This document shows positions 50,139 to 58,891 of a stretch of DNA of 64,000 nucleotides, piece by piece (positions within the stretch are counted from its first letter, which is position 1; the number at the start of each line of letters is the position of its first letter). Origin of the DNA: Brevibacterium atlanticum (GTDB lineage Bacteria > Actinomycetota > Actinomycetes > Actinomycetales > Brevibacteriaceae); assembly GCF_011617245.1 (NCBI RefSeq), contig NZ_CP050152.1, forward strand, positions 248,001 through 312,000, given 5' to 3'. The position numbers and the translations under genes are program-made. Under the pieces are notes generated by a model. That model had not been told where the DNA came from and made no database searches. It saw nothing but the letters and a program-made list of their open reading frames with translations.

Positions 50139-50301
50139 GCTCACACGTTAGCCCAAGATGCGTTGTGCAAAGCAGGCGCCAGCGATGCGTCAGGATTCCT
50201 CACAGGGGAAGTTCACCCACGCGCCACCCGACCCAGCACCGCAACCCAACCCACCGCCCCACCCCTGGCCAGCGCCACCTCGGCGGACATAGGGTGGAAC
50301 C

Positions 50302-51165
50302 ATGGCCAACTCCTTTGACGACACCACCCCAGCCATCATTCCCACCCTTGACCTCAATGACGGGCGCGCGATCCCGCAGCTCGGGCTCGGCATCTACGCG
50401 ATGAAGGGCGAGGAGGGCGTCGACGCGATCGTGAACGCCGTCGACAACGCGGGCTACCGACTCCTCGACACCGCGGTGAACTACGAGAACGAGCGCGAGG
50501 TCGGTCAGGCCGTCGCGAACACCGAAACCCCACGTGAGGACCTCTTCGTCACCTCGAAGATCCCCGGCCGTCACCACGGCTTCGACGAGGCGATCGCGAG
50601 CACCGAGGAATCCCTGGCCCGGCTCGGCCTCGACTACCTCGACCTCCACCTCATCCACTGGCCCAATCCCAGCGTCGGTAAGTACGTCGACACCTGGCGC
50701 GGGCTCATCGAACTGCGCGAGCGCGGGCTCGTGGAGTCCATCGGCGTCTCGAACTTCACCGAGGCCATGCTCACCGAGCTCATCGACGCAACCGGGGTCA
50801 CGCCCGCCGTCAACCAGGTCGAGCTCCACCCGTACTTCCCGCAGGCCGAGCTCATCGCCTTCCACCGCTCCATCGGCGTGCAGACCGAGAGCTGGTCCCC
50901 GCTCTACCGTGACCAGGGGCTCTTCGACGAAACCCCCATCGCCGAGGCGGCCGCCGCCCACGATGTCACCCCGGCCCAGGTGGTCCTGCGCTGGCACATC
51001 GAAGTCGGGTCGATCCCGATCCCGAAGTCGGCGAACCCCGAACGTCAGCGGTCCAACGCCGACGTCTTCGACTTCGCCCTCACCCCCGCCGAGGTGGCCG
51101 CGATCTCCGCACTCGAGCGCGGTCGGATGAAGGACCGGGACCCGCTGACACACGAAGAGATGTGA
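50302..51165 (+). CDS. Aldo/keto reductase
   Basis: 287-aa AKR superfamily TIM barrel, NADPH-dependent reductase close to the 2,5-diketo-D-gluconate reductase (AKR5) group. Catalytic tetrad: Asp in LLDTAVNYENE, Tyr of the same motif, Lys in VTSKIPG, His in LHLIHWPNP. Cofactor segment IPIPKSANPERQRSNADVFDFAL. Typical substrates are aldehydes and ketones of sugars; no operon partner gives a clue. Confidence 0.92.
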   Translation: MANSFDDTTPAIIPTLDLNDGRAIPQLGLGIYAMKGEEGVDAIVNAVDNAGYRLLDTAVNYENEREVGQAVANTETPREDLFVTSKIPGRHHGFDEAIASTEESLARLGLDYLDLHLIHWPNPSVGKYVDTWRGLIELRERGLVESIGVSNFTEAMLTELIDATGVTPAVNQVELHPYFPQAELIAFHRSIGVQTESWSPLYRDQGLFDETPIAEAAAAHDVTPAQVVLRWHIEVGSIPIPKSANPERQRSNADVFDFALTPAEVAAISALERGRMKDRDPLTHEEM

Positions 51166-51249
51166 GGCCGGGCCTCATTGCTGCCGGCTGACCTTGCGTG
51201 TCAGTTGGGCATGGGAAAGCGTGTCAGCAGCAGATGGAAGACTGGTGGC

Positions 51250-54200
51250 ATGGATCGAGCCATGACCGTCGTCCCGAGAGACGAGATAAAGGCCTTCGCT
51301 GACCCTGGAACCTTCGCGCGCGGCAGTGACTATGCGCGCAAAGGTCAGGTACTGCGGATCGTCTGGCACGAATCCGACCGGCAGCTCGTGGCCGATGTCG
51401 CCGGCTCCACCGGACTCTACGAAACCACGATCACCTTCGACGATTTCGACGACGGCGGACCCGGCGACATCGTCGACACCGCCTGCACCTGCCCGGTCGG
51501 TGACGACTGCAAACACTGCGTCGCCGTACTTCTCGTCAACAATCAGCAGATGCTCGACCAGCGGACCTCCGCGATCATGGACGCATACCACGGTCATGCG
51601 CCCGAAGAAGACGAAACTGAACCAGTCTGGGGAGTCGATCCTTCCGACTTCGGAGCGATCATCGATGGCGGGCGGCCACCGGCCAGGCAGGTTCGGGTGC
51701 CGGAGTGGCGACAGCGACTCGACCGCATCATCGAGGTCTCGCGTCGGTCGAGCCCACAGCCCGAGACCGTGGCACTCGGCTTCGAACTCCACAGCGCCCC
51801 ACAGCGCAGCTACTTCAATAGGGCGCCATCGCGGCTTAAGGCCGCCGAGATCCCGGATGAAGCGGAACCGCAGCTGCACATCCGCCCACTGATCCCTGGA
51901 GCGAAGAACAACTGGATCAAGGGACAGGCGGGATGGCACTGGTTCACCTCACGACTCAACGCCTCACGCTTCGACGCCGACCAATTCGAATGGTTCTATC
52001 GATTGGTCACCCTCGACGACGGCCTCGGCCGGTTCGGCCACGCACAGTCGTCGGCAACGATCCGACTCGACGACTTCGGCTCACCCTTCCTGTGGGAGCT
52101 GCTCGGTCAGGCCGCTGACCTCGACATTCCACTCGTCAGCGCCGACAAACAGATCGCAATCCGCCTGGCGCAGCGCGCCGATTTCCAGCTCGATGTCACA
52201 CGCAGCGACGACGACCTCGTGCTCAAGTCCGAAGTGGCCATCGACGACCAATCGGTGCAGGCCCATGAAGTCCGGCCCATCGGACTCGGCGGCATCTACC
52301 ACCTGAATATGGTGGGCAAGTCGAAGGCTGTGGTCACACTTGCGCCGCTGACCGAGCCGATGACCGAGGCACAGCGCAGTCTTCTGGAAGGCCCCGCGGC
52401 CACACGGATTCCCGAACAAGGGCACGATGATTTCGTCGACCGCGTCCTCCCATTGCTGCGAAAGGCGCCCGAGAGGGGCGGTAGGATGAGGGGAGTCCGC
52501 AACGGGAAGATGTCCGGCGCCGGCGTCGCGAATGGCGGCGCCGGTGATCGAGTCATCAGCAGCGACGGATCCGTCGACCTGCCCGTCGAGAAGTCCCCGC
52601 ACCTTAACCTCCACATCAGTTACGACGCCCCCGGCAAACGCGGCTCCACCGACCGTGATCCCGGCAGGCGCGACCCCGGCAAACGCGGGTCTGGCAAGCG
52701 CGGCCACGGAAAGGGCACGTCCACCCCGACGATGCATCTGACCTGGTCATGGACCTACTATTCCCCACAGCGAACGTTCCCCTTGGTGCCCCATCACAGC
52801 GAACTGTCCGACCAGGTGCGCGGCCGCGACCAGAAGTTCGAACACGCTGTGCTCCGTCGACTGCGCACCATCGACCCCGACGCTGCCCGAACAGAATCGA
52901 CCACCCTGACCGGCATCGATGCAGCCACGTACAGCACACGGATCCTGCCCCGCATCCAGGAGCTCGACGACGTCGCCGTCACCTTCGCCGACAGCGACAA
53001 CGCCCCCGAATTCCGCGAACTCGACGCGACGCCGCAGGTCAGCGTCCGTACGCAGGCGACCGATGACTCCGATTGGTTCGACCTCGGCATCGATGTCACG
53101 GTCGACGGTCACGAGATCCCCTTCGTCGAACTCTTCACCGCACTCGCGCGGGAACAGTCCCACCTCATCCTCGACGATGGATCGTTCTTCTCCCTGGACA
53201 ACCCCGCCTTCGACCGGCTGCGCGAACTCCTCGCCGAGGCGAACGCCCTCGACGGTTTCTCACCCGAGAATCCGCAGATCAGCCGCTATCAGACCGCCCT
53301 GTACGACGAACTCGAGGACCTCGCCGACGACGTCGCCGATGACCCTCGTTGGTCCGAGCTCATGGACGGGCTGAGAAGCATCGACACCATCGCCGAGGTG
53401 GCCGTGCCCGAGACCGTGAATGCGCAGCTGCGGCCCTACCAGGTGGAGGGCTTCCGATGGTTGGCGTTCCTTAGGCAGCACCATCTCGGCGGGATCCTCG
53501 CAGACGATATGGGCTTGGGCAAGACCCTGCAGACGCTCGCCCTCATCGACCACGACCGGACCGAGCGCGAGGTTCTGGGCGCAACCCAGTCCGCGGCTGA
53601 ACGCAACGCCGCGGCTGAGCCCACGGCCGAAACGCGAGCTCCGTTCCTCGTCGTGGCCCCCACCTCGGTGGTGGCGAACTGGGTACTCGAAGCCCGGAAA
53701 TTCACCCCGCACCTGAGAGTGACCGCGGTCGGGGAGACCGCGAAGAAGCGCAAGCGCCCCGTCGCCGAGGCGGTCGCCGACGCCGATATCGTCGTTACCT
53801 CGTACGCGGTGATGCGACTCGACATCGACGAATTCGCCGAGCTGACCTGGGCGGGGGTGATCTTCGACGAAGCCCAGTTCATGAAGAACCATCAGGCGAA
53901 GACGCACCGCGCAGCGAGGCGACTCGAGGCTCCGTTCCGGTTGGCGATCACGGGTACGCCGATGGAGAATTCGCTCACCGATGTGTGGTCGCTGGCGGCG
54001 ATCACCTCGCCGGGACTGTTTCCGAACGCGAAGCGCTTCAGGGAGGACTACGTCCGCCCGATCGAATCGGGAGAGGCTCCGCACCGGATGGATCGGCTGA
54101 GGTCGCGGCTGCGGCCGTTCATGCTGCGCCGGACCAAGGATCTCGTGGCCGCGGACCTGCCGGAGAAGCAGGAGCAGGTGCTCGGTGTCGAACTCGAACC

Positions 54201-54879
54201 GGCGCACCGGCGTCTCTACGACACGGTGCTGCAGCGCGAGCGCAAGCAGGTGCTCGGCCTCCTCGGCGAGTTCGAGAAGAACCGGTTCGCGATCTTCCGG
54301 TCGCTGACGCTGCTGCGGATGCTCGCGCTCGACCCGGGGATCGTCGCCGAGTATGCCGATTCCGGGATCGCCTCGAGCAAACTCGGTGTGCTCATGAGTC
54401 ACCTCGGCGAGGTCCGCGACGAGGGCCACCGGGCGCTCGTGTTCAGCCAGTTCACGAGCTATCTGCGCGCGGTGGCGGCCGAACTCGAGGACAACGGAAT
54501 CGACTACGTCTACCTCGACGGGTCCACGAAGGATCGGACGACGGTCATCGAAGCCTTCCGCGAGGGCAACGCTCCCGTGTTCCTCATCAGTCTCAAGGCC
54601 GGCGGATTCGGGCTCACCCTCACCGAGGCGGACTACGTGTTCCTCCTCGACCCGTGGTGGAATCCCGCCGCGGAGAACCAAGCCGTCGACCGGACTCACC
54701 GGATCGGACAGACCCGCCGGGTCATGGTCTACCGACTCGTCGCCGAGAACACGATCGAGGAGAAGGTGCTGGCGCTGCAGACGAAGAAGGCCGAACTCTT
54801 CACCGCGCTCATGGACGACGGCAACGCCTTCAGCGAGGTGATCTCGGCCGCGGACATCAAGGGTCTGCTGGAGGGGTGA
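51250..54879 (+). CDS. SNF2-family helicase with SWIM zinc finger
   Basis: About 1209 aa. N-terminal SWIM zinc finger (CTCPVGDDCKHCVAVLL), central region of unclear fold, then SNF2 N (helicase motif I DDMGLGKTLQTLAL, motif II as DEAQF, motif III ITGTPMENSLTDVWSL) and C-terminal helicase lobe (VFSQFTSYL, LISLKAGGFGLTLTEADYVFLLDPWWNPAAENQAVDRTHRIGQ). About residues 410-500 form a Gly/Lys/Arg-rich linker (PGKRGSTDRDPGRRDPGKRG...). An ATP-driven double-strand DNA translocase that remodels protein-DNA complexes; stand-alone here without methylase or nuclease neighbours. Start at 51250, second Met at 51262 also possible. Confidence 0.92.
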   Translation: MDRAMTVVPRDEIKAFADPGTFARGSDYARKGQVLRIVWHESDRQLVADVAGSTGLYETTITFDDFDDGGPGDIVDTACTCPVGDDCKHCVAVLLVNNQQMLDQRTSAIMDAYHGHAPEEDETEPVWGVDPSDFGAIIDGGRPPARQVRVPEWRQRLDRIIEVSRRSSPQPETVALGFELHSAPQRSYFNRAPSRLKAAEIPDEAEPQLHIRPLIPGAKNNWIKGQAGWHWFTSRLNASRFDADQFEWFYRLVTLDDGLGRFGHAQSSATIRLDDFGSPFLWELLGQAADLDIPLVSADKQIAIRLAQRADFQLDVTRSDDDLVLKSEVAIDDQSVQAHEVRPIGLGGIYHLNMVGKSKAVVTLAPLTEPMTEAQRSLLEGPAATRIPEQGHDDFVDRVLPLLRKAPERGGRMRGVRNGKMSGAGVANGGAGDRVISSDGSVDLPVEKSPHLNLHISYDAPGKRGSTDRDPGRRDPGKRGSGKRGHGKGTSTPTMHLTWSWTYYSPQRTFPLVPHHSELSDQVRGRDQKFEHAVLRRLRTIDPDAARTESTTLTGIDAATYSTRILPRIQELDDVAVTFADSDNAPEFRELDATPQVSVRTQATDDSDWFDLGIDVTVDGHEIPFVELFTALAREQSHLILDDGSFFSLDNPAFDRLRELLAEANALDGFSPENPQISRYQTALYDELEDLADDVADDPRWSELMDGLRSIDTIAEVAVPETVNAQLRPYQVEGFRWLAFLRQHHLGGILADDMGLGKTLQTLALIDHDRTEREVLGATQSAAERNAAAEPTAETRAPFLVVAPTSVVANWVLEARKFTPHLRVTAVGETAKKRKRPVAEAVADADIVVTSYAVMRLDIDEFAELTWAGVIFDEAQFMKNHQAKTHRAARRLEAPFRLAITGTPMENSLTDVWSLAAITSPGLFPNAKRFREDYVRPIESGEAPHRMDRLRSRLRPFMLRRTKDLVAADLPEKQEQVLGVELEPAHRRLYDTVLQRERKQVLGLLGEFEKNRFAIFRSLTLLRMLALDPGIVAEYADSGIASSKLGVLMSHLGEVRDEGHRALVFSQFTSYLRAVAAELEDNGIDYVYLDGSTKDRTTVIEAFREGNAPVFLISLKAGGFGLTLTEADYVFLLDPWWNPAAENQAVDRTHRIGQTRRVMVYRLVAENTIEEKVLALQTKKAELFTALMDDGNAFSEVISAADIKGLLEG

Positions 54880-54964
54880 GCTGGGTCCGACATCCGGAGG
54901 GAAGAACACAGCCGGAACGGCAGAAGAAGCGAGTGCCCCCGACGCACTGTGTGAGAATGAACCC

Positions 54965-55657
54965 GTGGAGATGAGAGTCAGGCACCGGCGCACACTGCGC
55001 GGCATCCTGGCCGCGGCAGCGGCGACCTTCGTCGCACTGACCTCGCACCTCCTCGGCGGGGGAGCTTTCCCGACGGCCTTGGGCATCATCGTGCCGCTGG
55101 CCCTGTCGATCCTCGCCTGCGTTCTCCTTGCCGGACGGCGTCTCTCACTGCCGCGGCTCACGGTCTCCGTCGGAGTCAGCCAGGCGCTGTTCCACCTCCT
55201 CTTCTCACTGTTCGTCCCGACCGCCTCGGCGTCGGGAAGCGGACTGCGCGGTCTCCTCGGTGGGCACTCGGCACATCTTGCCGCCGGTCACGCAATGTCC
55301 GGCGCGCACGCGATGCCCGGAACCCAGACCGCGCACGCCGCCCACGCAACAATGCCGGCGCTGGACACAAGCATGGCCTCGACCATGCACTCGCACCACT
55401 CGCCGGCCATGCTCCTGGCCCACTGTGCGGCCGGGATCGTGACCGTCGCAATGATCTACTGGGCCGAGCGTCTGCCGGTCATGCTCGGCGAATTCGCTCG
55501 CCTCATCATCGGGGCGATCATCCCGCGACTCATCCTTCTGCGGATGCCCATCTCCGGACCGCGCACGCAGGTCAGCGTGGAACCGGTGGTGCCGTGCAGC
55601 CTCGGCGTGTTCCGGTCCCCGGTGCTGCGGCGGGGCCCACCGCAGCCAGCTTTCTGA
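54965..55657 (+). CDS. Membrane protein with His/Met-rich loop
   Basis: About 230 aa. Hydrophobic segments near residues 13-60, 68-85 and 147-165, with a His/Met-rich extracytoplasmic stretch between (GGHSAHLAAGHAMSGAHAMPG... HSHHSPAM), a pattern seen in copper-binding membrane proteins. The N-terminal is basic (MRVRHRRTLRG). It is followed by a PepSY protein with a similar His-rich insert, so a copper handling role is likely but not proven. The start (GTG 54965 or ATG 54971) is uncertain. The C-terminal 35 residues are Pro/Arg-rich. Confidence 0.78.
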   Translation: MEMRVRHRRTLRGILAAAAATFVALTSHLLGGGAFPTALGIIVPLALSILACVLLAGRRLSLPRLTVSVGVSQALFHLLFSLFVPTASASGSGLRGLLGGHSAHLAAGHAMSGAHAMPGTQTAHAAHATMPALDTSMASTMHSHHSPAMLLAHCAAGIVTVAMIYWAERLPVMLGEFARLIIGAIIPRLILLRMPISGPRTQVSVEPVVPCSLGVFRSPVLRRGPPQPAF

Positions 55658-55674
55658 CACCCATCACATCCGTA

Positions 55675-55696
55675 CATCGGCTCCACTGAGCCGATG
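55675..55696. promoter_or_regulatory. Small hairpin between the two putative copper genes
   Basis: CATCGGCTC (55675-55683) / GAGCCGATG (55688-55696), perfect 9-bp stem with CACT loop, in the 136-bp gap. Could be a terminator or an attenuator. Confidence 0.5.
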
Positions 55697-55793
55697 CGAT
55701 CTCTGCTGACCGCACCAGGTCGACCAGGGCTGCCCATGCCTGTTCCGGGTCGACTGTGCGTGCCTCAACGCAGATCTGACAGAAAGCGTCATC

Positions 55794-57269
55794 ATGACAA
55801 CACCCTCTGAAACCATGCCCGAAAACCGGAGGCACTCCACCCCATGGTTCGGTCCGCTCCTGCGACGACTTCACTTCTACGCGGGGATCCTGATCGGCCC
55901 GTTCATTCTTGTCGCCGCGCTCAGCGGGGCGGCCTATGCGATCAGTCCGACACTGGAAAAGATCGTCTACGCCGAGCAGCTGAGCGTTTCCCCGACCGGC
56001 CACCCACTCCCGCTCGCCGCGCAGATCAAGGCGGCGAACGCGACGATCGGGGACGGCGCCGAGCCCTCGGCGGTGCGCCCTGCCCCCGAGTCCGGAGATA
56101 CCACCCGGGTGATGTACTCCGACCCCGACCTCGGCGAGAGCGAATCCCGGGCGATCTTCGTCGACCCGTCCACCGCCGAGGTGGTCGGTGACCTCACCGT
56201 GTACGGAACTTCGGGAGCCCTGCCGTTGCGTACGTGGATCGACCAGATGCATCGCAGCCTCCACCTCGGCGACGTCGGACGCCTCTACAGCGAGCTCGCG
56301 GCCTCATGGTTGGGGATCGTCGCGGCAGCGGGAATCGTGCTCTGGATCCTCCGAACTCGCAGGACGAAGAAGCCCGCAATGATGCTGCGACCGAGCCGAA
56401 AGCACACGGGCCTGCGACGCACCTTCTCCTGGCATGCCTCGGTCGGCATCTGGGCGGCAATCGGGATGCTGTTCCTCTCCGCCACCGGGATCACCTGGTC
56501 CCAGCTCGGCGGCGAGAACGTCACGAAGCTGCGCGCCGCGCTGAGTTGGGAGACCCCGGCGGTTTCGACAGAGCTCGCGGGGGAGTCGGCTACGGGTTCG
56601 GCTGGTGCCGGGAGTGCCGACGACCATTCCGGCCACGAAGACCACTCCGGCCACGAAGGTCACACGGGCGGCACGGGACACGGGGCCACATCCGATACCT
56701 CCGACGTCGACCCGACCGACTTCGACATGATGCTGTCCATGGCACGCGGGGTCGATATCGACACCGGAGCCGTCGAAATTCTGCCGCCCGCGGACGCCAA
56801 CTCGGCGTGGGTGGTCCAGGAGATCCAGCGCAGCTACCCGACGAAGGTCGACGCCGTCGCCTTCGACCCGACGACGATGGAGGTCACCGATCGCGTCGAC
56901 TTCGCCGAATACGGCATGGCAGCGAAGCTGGCCCGCTGGGGCATCGACCTGCACATGGGATCGCTGTTCGGACTGGCCAACCAAATCGTGCTCTTCGGCC
57001 TCGCCATCGGCATCGCAGCCATGGTGATCTGGGGCTACGTCATGTGGTGGCAACGCCGCCCGAAGCACGACCCGTCGAGACGCTTCGGGGTGATGCCAGC
57101 GCGCGGAGCATTGCGGGCCGCACCGTGGTGGGGGATCGGTGCGGTAGTCCTAGTCACGCTCGGCATCGGCATACTCCTGCCGATGGTGGGGATCAGCCTC
57201 GTCGTGTTCCTCATCATCGACGTTGTCCTCGGCGTCTTGGCGAGACGACGAGAACGAGTGACCTGCTGA
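55794..57269 (+). CDS. PepSY-associated transmembrane protein with His-rich loop
   Basis: 491-aa PepSY-TM family (PiuB-like). Four or five membrane segments: FYAGILIGPFILVAALSGAAYAI, SWLGIVAAAGIVLWILR, WHASVGIWAAIGMLFLSATGITW, IVLFGLAIGIAAMVIWGYVMWW, GIGAVVLVTLGIGILLPMVG. PepSY-like extracytoplasmic domains carry the signature Tyr-rich segments, and an insert DDHSGHEDHSGHEGHTGGTGHG is a strong metal-binding candidate. Proteins of this family are linked to iron/copper or siderophore reduction. The His-rich insert and the neighbour favour copper. Confidence 0.85.
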   Translation: MTTPSETMPENRRHSTPWFGPLLRRLHFYAGILIGPFILVAALSGAAYAISPTLEKIVYAEQLSVSPTGHPLPLAAQIKAANATIGDGAEPSAVRPAPESGDTTRVMYSDPDLGESESRAIFVDPSTAEVVGDLTVYGTSGALPLRTWIDQMHRSLHLGDVGRLYSELAASWLGIVAAAGIVLWILRTRRTKKPAMMLRPSRKHTGLRRTFSWHASVGIWAAIGMLFLSATGITWSQLGGENVTKLRAALSWETPAVSTELAGESATGSAGAGSADDHSGHEDHSGHEGHTGGTGHGATSDTSDVDPTDFDMMLSMARGVDIDTGAVEILPPADANSAWVVQEIQRSYPTKVDAVAFDPTTMEVTDRVDFAEYGMAAKLARWGIDLHMGSLFGLANQIVLFGLAIGIAAMVIWGYVMWWQRRPKHDPSRRFGVMPARGALRAAPWWGIGAVVLVTLGIGILLPMVGISLVVFLIIDVVLGVLARRRERVTC

Positions 57270-57300
57270 TCCTGGAACGCTAACTGACGGCGAATTCTTA

Positions 57301-57333
57301 GGATGGCCAGCAGGAACGCCCTGCTGGCCATCC
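57301..57333. terminator. Hairpin between convergent PepSY and RidA genes
   Basis: Perfect 14-bp stem GGATGGCCAGCAGG (57301-57314) / CCTGCTGGCCATCC (57320-57333) with a 5-nt loop. Confidence 0.75.
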
Positions 57334-57359
57334 GAGGTCAGTTGTGAAGCAGGTCAGCG

Positions 57360-57755
57360 TTATGCGACAGCGGTTCCTTCGAGCTCGACCATCTGGCCGG
57401 GGATCGCCAGGCGGGAGACGCCGAGCATCGTGGTCGTAGGAGCAACTCCCGCCGTTCCGAGCTTCCCTGCGAGCACACCGTAGTGGGGGAACAACGCGTC
57501 CACGTCGGTGGTGTAGACGTTGAGGCGAACTAGATTCGCGAGCGACATGTTCGCATCGGCGAGCACAGCCTCGAGGTTTGCCACGGCCAGCCCGAGTTGG
57601 GCCGCGATGTCTCCTTCGTGCTCGGGTCGACCGTCCTTGTTCATAGCCGTCTGCCCCGAGATGTACAGGGTCTGTGCCTCACCCGAGACGACTTCTCCCT
57701 GGTTGAACCCCATCTCCTGCGACCATGTCACCGGGTTCACTGCTGTTCGTTTCAT
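57360..57755 (-). CDS. RidA family protein
   Basis: 131-aa YjgF/YER057c/UK114 family member; canonical RidA hydrolyses reactive enamine/imine intermediates from PLP enzymes. Landmarks: LYISGQTAMNKDGRPEHEGDIAAQLGLAVANLEAVLADANMSLANLVRLNVYTTDVDALFPHY and APTTTMLGVSRLAIPGQMVELEGTAVA. The catalytic Arg of RidA, normally in a C-terminal P-x-R-S/A-C-V, is replaced around TMLGVSRLAIPG, so deaminase activity is doubtful. Divergent from the WYL regulator, probably its target. Confidence 0.87.
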   Translation of the reverse strand: MKRTAVNPVTWSQEMGFNQGEVVSGEAQTLYISGQTAMNKDGRPEHEGDIAAQLGLAVANLEAVLADANMSLANLVRLNVYTTDVDALFPHYGVLAGKLGTAGVAPTTTMLGVSRLAIPGQMVELEGTAVA

Positions 57756-57835
57756 TGTTGCCCCATTCGTCCGTTCCGCGGCGCCCGGCCGCCCCGTGGC
57801 CGCCGTATCAACTCCGCATTCACAGCTTGCCGACT

Positions 57836-57860
57836 AATCACGACACCTTGTGTCGTGATT
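57836..57860. promoter_or_regulatory. 25-bp palindrome, likely WYL regulator operator
   Basis: Perfect 10-bp arms AATCACGACA (57836-57845) and TGTCGTGATT (57851-57860) around CCTTG, 18 bp before the regulator start and 80 bp before the divergent RidA start. Strong candidate operator for autoregulation and RidA control. Confidence 0.75.
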
Positions 57861-57878
57861 TCTGGTAAAGATGGATAC

Positions 57879-58844
57879 ATGAGAGCAGACCGTCTGGTCT
57901 CGCTGGTGCTGCTGTTACGTCAGCGAGGCCGAATGACTGCGGACGAGCTGGCCGGTGAGCTCGAAGTTTCCACGCGCACTGTGCTGCGCGACATCGACGC
58001 GCTCTCAACCGCAGGCGTTCCTGTTTACGCCGATCGTGGTCGACACGGCGGCTACTCACTCCTTCCCGGCTTTCGCACCGAACTGACCGGGCTCAACCAC
58101 GACGAAGCACTCGCACTCTTCACCGCCGGGACCGACCGCGGCGAGAAGGTCTTCGGCCTCAGTGCACCGCTGGCTTCAGCGATGCGCAAGATTGTCGACG
58201 CACTGCCCGAAGGACACCGGATGGGCCTCAACAATGCGGCCCAACGGTTCCTCGTCGAGCCGGAGACCGATCTGCTGTCTCGCCGAGGCGCCACGGAGAA
58301 CCTGGCCGAGGGGGTCATGGCCGAGGTCCGCAGTGCGGTGCTCACCGGTCGTCGGTTGCGATTCGACTATGCATCACCCCATGAGGAACCGAGTCGACGC
58401 ACCGTCGACCCGATCGGACTGGTCACCGTCCGTGGGAACACCTACCTGCTCGCGACGAAGTCCGGAGACGACCGAAACTACCGTCTGTCCCGGATGTTCA
58501 GCGCCGAAGCACTCGCCGAACCGGCGCAGCGTTCCGCGCAGGTCGATCTCGATCGGATCTGGGCCGACCGAACTGCTCAGTTCTTATCGGAGAACCACAT
58601 TCCGGTTGTCATTCGCATCAGGAGATCCCGACGCGAGGAACTGCTTGAGAATGCGCGGGCCGTCCGAACCGAGGAACCAGAGCAGGAGGATTGGGTCCGC
58701 ATCGAAGTGACTTTCGACGATCTACGCCACGCAGTGTGGACAGTGTGGCAGTTGGATACGGATGCTGACGTCCTCTCGCCGGTATCTGTCCGGGATGCAA
58801 TCTTTGCGCGAGCCGAGGCACTGGCGAACCGTTACCGACCCTGA
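57879..58844 (+). CDS. YafY-type HTH/WYL-domain transcriptional regulator
   Basis: 321-aa regulator: DeoR-like HTH (MTADELAGELEVSTRTVLRDIDALSTAGVPVYADRGRHGGYSLLPGFRTELTGL) and WYL domain (RRLRFDYASPHEEPSRRTVDPIGLVTVRGNTYLLATKSGDDRNYRLSRM). A WCX-type C-terminal region follows. Start at 57879; a longer in-frame extension to 57597 runs across the RidA gene and the palindrome. Controls probably itself and RidA. Confidence 0.92.
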   Translation: MRADRLVSLVLLLRQRGRMTADELAGELEVSTRTVLRDIDALSTAGVPVYADRGRHGGYSLLPGFRTELTGLNHDEALALFTAGTDRGEKVFGLSAPLASAMRKIVDALPEGHRMGLNNAAQRFLVEPETDLLSRRGATENLAEGVMAEVRSAVLTGRRLRFDYASPHEEPSRRTVDPIGLVTVRGNTYLLATKSGDDRNYRLSRMFSAEALAEPAQRSAQVDLDRIWADRTAQFLSENHIPVVIRIRRSRREELLENARAVRTEEPEQEDWVRIEVTFDDLRHAVWTVWQLDTDADVLSPVSVRDAIFARAEALANRYRP

Positions 58845-58891
58845 TTTTCCGCCCGGGTCAATGTGCCCAGTTAGTTCATCTCTGTCCAGCC

